From Lepidonotus clava (taxonomy: Eukaryota; Annelida; Polychaeta; Phyllodocida; Polynoidae), in the NCBI GenBank assembly GCA_936440205.1, contig OW387135.1:23352792-23416791 (forward strand): a stretch of DNA of 64,000 bases, given 5' to 3'. The notes below the pieces were generated by a model, which did not search any database, was not told where the DNA came from, and saw only the letters and a list, made by a program, of their open reading frames with translations. A program made the position numbers and the translations under genes. Positions 59,113 to 64,000 of the stretch are shown here, in pieces; positions within the stretch are counted from its first letter, which is position 1, and each line of letters begins with the position of its first letter.

Positions 59113-62075
59113 TTAAATGTTGTGTCAGCATTAATAGATTATTAGAGTGCATAGTCAGAAGTGATAGAACAGCATAAAGCAAACTTCTCTATCACTTGTA
59201 TACATCCCTGTTTACTTGTCCTTTATACCAATGGAAGGGCCTACGATCTCACAGTTATGACATAGCTACAAATTTGGGCAAGAAAAGTGTCAGCCCGTCA
59301 ATACCAAACATACATTTTTCTTGTAAAAGAAAAAATGTTTGAGAAAACCAAAAGCAATCGACTGAGTTATAGCCTCAGCTTGGCAGCTGTTCAATATTCT
59401 CCGGCCACTTTTCCCGAGAGCAGCTGATATTGTATTTTCAGCCCTTCAGCAAGTCATACTTGCAAATACAACTTGCAACGCCACAACGCCACAACGCCAC
59501 AACGTTGCAACGTTGCAATTGCCAAGAACGGTTCTGATCTAATCCCTCAGTTTGGCCAGCCGGCGTTACCGCTGGGCCTTGTTGACTGTCTGCTTGTAAC
59601 TTACACAGCTATTTGTCTTCATAGAAAGGGATGACATCAATATTGTCGCATTTAGGCAACAGGCATTTACATGGTCCACGGGTTCCACAAGGCTTTCAGG
59701 GGAAGTGGGTTGGCTCCTGGCTTTGGATAAAGGCTGGTTCCTTATGCAGTGTTGACATTTCGTAAAATTCACTGAATATTTCCTATGCTGTATCAAGGGG
59801 AAATGCGTCTTCCTTATCCATGCTGACCTTTTTGAAAATTCACTGAATATTTCCTATTTTGTATCAAAAATGATTATAGATGTAATATAAAATTGAGTTA
59901 TATTCAGAGTTTAACAAATGTATCTGATATTGTTAAGCTAGGGACTTGCTATCGAGGTTTATAGATGAAGCACAAAAATCATGTGTTCAACAAGCGTTTC
60001 ACATTAAAAGCGTTCAACGGTGGATAGCTTTATAAAGGTCCAGTGCGTTTGTGATAAAAATGATAATAGGGTTTTGCTGAGGCAATTCCAATAGCACAAG
60101 TGATTCGTGATTATATTTTCAGTGCCAATGATCGATGAATAATCAATTAATGATTTAGTGTAATCTCCCTCCTCTCACGACTGTCACTATCCTAAAAAAA
60201 AGCTAGAAACGTAAGCTCAAGTTGCCATGTGCTTTTACTGATATAATTATCTTTGTATATTAGGTCTATTTATCCAAAACTTGATGACTGACTCAAAGAA
60301 GGTAGCTTCTCTAGCTGTCTTCTTTGACTACAACTATTTCACTATCGATTGCATCCTGCTCAAATTAGCAAGCCAGAGACAACATTGGTAAACCTATAAT
60401 TAGATCTGGTATTTCTCCATTCCAATTCAAGCAGCCGCTGCTTAGAGAGTTGTTGAATCATCCTTTTGAATGGAGACTCGCGCAAGGACAAGGAAGAGGC
60501 GACGCAAATGCCACATGAAAGGCACAGACAAGTCCTAATTCCTGGCTCCAAAGAATTCCATTTCAGATTAAGGCTGTGCAAGCTTTCTGTAAACACACTA
60601 CGCCCAATGATTGCATTTCTGCGATGAGATGAAAATACGGTGAGGGATTAGAAACCAGCAGATTCATACTTTGGGGAACCCCTTTAGTTTTACTGGTAAT
60701 TATGACTGTAGGTTAGGATATAAGCAATCCAGCAAAATAGGCTCTACTCCGTGCTCTCTATCGTGGAAAAAAACTAATTGTCATTTAGAATTGAATTTCC
60801 TTATAAATGATAAAAAGGCTTATGAACTAAATATTGAAACAGCCATCCATAACCAGATATATACATTACACTTTTAGAACCGTATATACGAGGTTGAAAA
60901 TAAGTTTCCACCAGGACTTCACATTTGATATAACCAGATGAAGAAGAAACTCTTGCAACCAGCACGTACCGTACTACTATACAATATATTGGAAAAACAG
61001 CCTAACATTTTGTCTGACTTCCAGCATGGTGGCATCCAATAGCCTACTGTATTGTCAATTATACAGTTTTTGTAGTCTGGCAGGATCTGACTGAACCAAT
61101 AGTACTCAATCTTCCCAACAAGAGGTGAAATGGTGGAAATGTTACCAGGAACTAGTGTTAAATTGCACCGCCTCCATACACCGTATCATATATATGTGGC
61201 TTCAGCTAGTTTCCACCAGCGAGACACATAGCCTTTTCCTGTCTGATTCATTTAGCCCCTACTAAATAGCATCACGGTAAAATTCCACTGTAAATCACAA
61301 TGGCAAAAGAGAAAGGGGCGGTCCAGCGGGTGGTGGGACATCAGTGTGACGGTCTTTAGTTCGATTCGTTGGTCTGTTTCTCGGACCACCTTTCCCTGCT
61401 GTTGGTCGTACCAACGAATACAGACAGAAGTCTATACTTTTTGGTCTCATCCTCATACAGTCGGTCGTAGTACTTTGAACAAGTCAACTGTAGACTGATA
61501 TAGCTGAAATACTGGTGAGAGAATTTAAAACCCCAACAACAATCATCATAATCATACAGAAATGTAAACTTTCATTGTAACCACTACTATAAACTACCAT
61601 TGAACACCCCTGCCATCGATGTAGGACTCCACTATAAACTGCCAAAGTAAGCAGGTAAATGGGATTACCATGTCATGGTAAACACTACAACTGCAAAGCG
61701 CACCACTGTAAACCTACACTATCAACCACCGTTGTAAACTGCCACAAAAAAACCTACTTTAAACCCCCTCTTTGAATCAGCACTGTGCATGCATACATTC
61801 ATCTTTTTCGTAAGTTTACCGCCCTTCTAAAAGTTCTAGTGGAATAGATCTGAACCAAGCAATTGGTATATGGGTTCCTATATAGGCCAATTTTGAAAAG
61901 ATTTGGAACAAACCATCTATGTTAGGGCTTTCAGCTGCGCATGCTCGTGAAAACGGTATATATACTACTACTAGCTACGCCTACGACAACCAGAGACGGC
62001 CGAGTCATGTGACATGGCCACTTTCTCAGGTGAGTCACGTGACACAAGACGCAGCCTCTCTTTGACTAATGGCCT
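59113..62075. other. No gene seen; CAACGCCA micro-array
   Basis: CAACGCCA is repeated about three times at 59476-59503, followed by ACGTTGCA repeats. GAAAATTCACTGAATATTTC occurs twice (about 59763 and 59835), a short direct repeat of about 70-bp period. Otherwise AT-rich with short open frames. Confidence 0.4.
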
Positions 62076-62076
62076 C

Positions 62077-62104
62077 TTTAGGAGGAGGAGGCAGCAGGTC
62101 TTTA
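62077..62104. repeat. Left 28-bp direct repeat flanking fold-back copy i
   Basis: Matches 62318-62345 with one mismatch (shared word GGAGGAGGCAGCAGGTCTTT). See the findings for why this is odd. Confidence 0.85.
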
Positions 62105-62106
62105 AA

Positions 62107-62317
62107 GCCCTGTTTCCACCAGCCGATTTTACTAACGATTGGTTGGTAATTTATTACTTTTAACTGGTAACATGGCAAAGGATTATATATATCTTACATG
62201 TGAATTGAAAGAGAATTAAAAGCCATTTCTAATGGTATGTAACATGTTCATGATTAACCAATATCCCCACTGCCGATTTCTGAAATCGGTAGTAAAACCG
62301 GCTGGTGGAAACAGGGC
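62107..62317. mobile_element. Fold-back MITE, copy i (GCCCTGTTTCCACCAG ends)
   Basis: Left arm GCCCTGTTTCCACCAGCCG, right end CGGCTGGTGGAAACAGGGC. The arms are nearly perfect but differ from those of the other copies. The interior has TCTAATGGTATGTAACATG. Confidence 0.85.
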
Positions 62318-62345
62318 TTTAGGGGGAGGAGGCAGCAGGTCTTTT
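62318..62345. repeat. Right 28-bp direct repeat flanking fold-back copy i
   Basis: Partner of 62077-62104. Confidence 0.85.
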
Positions 62346-64000
62346 ACCCCTCACCTTCACCTCCCTATACCAGCCCTACCAGTCCATTCGGTCCGGTGGC
62401 AGCCCACCGGCACTTTGCTGCATACTGGGTATGTAAAAAGCTAGACCTGTATGGAGATTTACTTGGTCCATGCTTCATGCTTTTAACTCTGTTGTTTAGG
62501 GAGACATGCAACATTCAGGGTCTTTTCCTGCCCATAGTTTCAGTTTGAGAATCTTTTGTCTTGTAACTTGCTATGGTTGAGCTCCTCTTAAAGAAAAAGA
62601 ACAACAACTCTAGCTAAGCAATCACCTAGGTTCTTGCTTGAGTATGAGCAGTATGATGTGAAATGCACATTATTTGAATTATTGGGTTTTGTGAGTAAAT
62701 AAAATCAGCAGGGATGAATAATAAATTGTCAGCGGATAGAATGGCAAAAACGTACTTTCACTGAAGGTGATATTTCATTTTTACTGTACAATTAGTTCAC
62801 AATTCGGAATCTAAACAGCGACGAATGATCCATTTTCTATGAGACAAAGGCATTTTCATGGCACTAAGACTGTTTGGTTTATAAGATATTTAGATATAAT
62901 GAAGAAGATTGTAAAAACGTCGCATCATGTCGATCAAGCCAACTACTTCTACAACTTTTTACGTCTAATTAATCAACACAGTCGTCCAGTAGCACTGTGG
63001 TTGATTTGGACATTTCCAACATCTTTACAGAATATTTGAATGAATTATTTCCTCACTTCTGGACGAACAGTTCGAAATAACTTCAAAATGAACTTGGCAA
63101 TTTCATATAAAGAGCACCAGCTATTCACGATGCAGTTTTCAAAGCCAGATCTTCACGTTGAGAAAGTGAAAAGGAGTAATTCAGTGAATATTAAAGCTGA
63201 AGGATAGTTCCTGACATATCAAACCTACTAGTCTAACTACTTAGTCAACACTATACAGAGCAGACATCTGCTTGGAAGAACTCCACCTTAAAACTAAGAT
63301 ATGAGATAGAGTTTGCTAATAGAATGTGCTTTACAGTAAAATAAAGATGGAGATCTATTCATCTTTAATGCAAATACTAAGAGAACGTTTATTCACACTA
63401 TACACAGACAATCCTTCTAGAGTTGAGCCGAAGGCATCGTAATAACACACTTCATGTTTATATACAATCTTCAGTATAATCAATATTCTGTGCCATAGGC
63501 AGTTACTACCCAATAAAGTAAGAACAAGATAGGAAGGCTAGTTTAAGAACGAAGATATATTTTTTCTCTCTGACTGTAGGAGGTGGTAAATCCTCATTCT
63601 AGCTTTGCCATGGGTGGCAATATGTTCTAACCAGCATGGCAAGGGTGGCAGTAGATAGAGAGTAGGTCGGAGTAAGGGGGAGGGGTCCCATATCACCCTG
63701 TTAAATTTAAGAATTGTTTCCCTGCCGAGTTTAAGAATTGCTAATGTTGCCCTCTCGTTTTTTAAGAAACCTAATGTTCCGTGACATTATCTTCTAAAAT
63801 ACCACGCCTTATGTCTTTAACGCCGATGTCGCCATGTGGATTTCAAGGGTTTATATAATACCCATATAAAATTCCGACCAGCATGGCCATAATTTTATGG
63901 GTAGTGGCAGTTTCCAACTAGCACGGCCATGGAGGGCAGTAGATTCTAACTAGCTCGGCCCATATGGCGCAAACTGACATTTCTAATCCAGAGTCTCACT
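62346..64000. other. No gene seen
   Basis: AT-rich. Between 63700 and 63780 TTTAAGAATTG recurs twice, and GCATGGCCAT/GCACGGCCATG words recur near 63880-63930, both weak local repeats. No exon supported. Confidence 0.35.

Overview
The window looks like intergenic or intronic DNA from a metazoan nuclear genome, most likely a marine invertebrate. It is AT-rich, has no dense operon-like coding, and is packed with short fold-back transposons, minisatellites and microsatellites. The word TAGGCCTA and its variants recur. A tyrosine-recombinase retrotransposon of the Ngaro/PAT type is present, a group known from sea urchins, other marine invertebrates and fish. I cannot name the species. No rRNA, tRNA, CRISPR array or complete multi-exon host gene can be supported by reading alone.

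The only unambiguous coding block is one retroelement at 7673-12933 on the minus strand. It has a Gag-like protein with two zinc modules, a reverse transcriptase-RNase H region and a tyrosine recombinase. These are bounded by split direct repeats in the order A-ORFs-B-A-B. Both A copies (183 bp) and both B copies (99 bp) appear identical, so the insertion is young. It is treated as a fossil and looks whole or nearly whole.

Elsewhere the window is dominated by small non-autonomous elements. The largest group is a fold-back family of about 180-235 bp with nine fairly complete copies (3.4, 15.2, 28.2, 36.3, 36.4, 47.4, 54.6, 58.9 and 62.1 kb) and several fragments. The two arms of one copy match each other better than they match the arms of other copies. 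Other families are: GGGGCGGATCCAGG elements (6.5, 34.4, 34.7, 41.6 kb), GTGGCCCGTTGCAC elements (24.5, 25.0 kb), CCCAAGCAAG elements (20.6, 25.3 inverted, 25.6 kb), a repeat pair at 19.9/52.5 kb, and single TIR elements at 23.4, 46.2 and 52.9 kb. Tandem arrays include an inverted pair of minisatellites at 21.4-21.9 kb.

Several GC-richer islands (about 6.7-7.3, 15.85-16.3, 33.2-33.5, 35.0-35.7, 50.2-50.5 and 54.8-55.0 kb) stand out. Three contain, and another lies close to, an ATG followed by an open stretch ending at a good splice-donor sequence. Four contain the odd palindrome GAGC-A-GCTC, nine times in total. They are the best places to look for promoters and first exons, but this is inference; every candidate exon carries low confidence.
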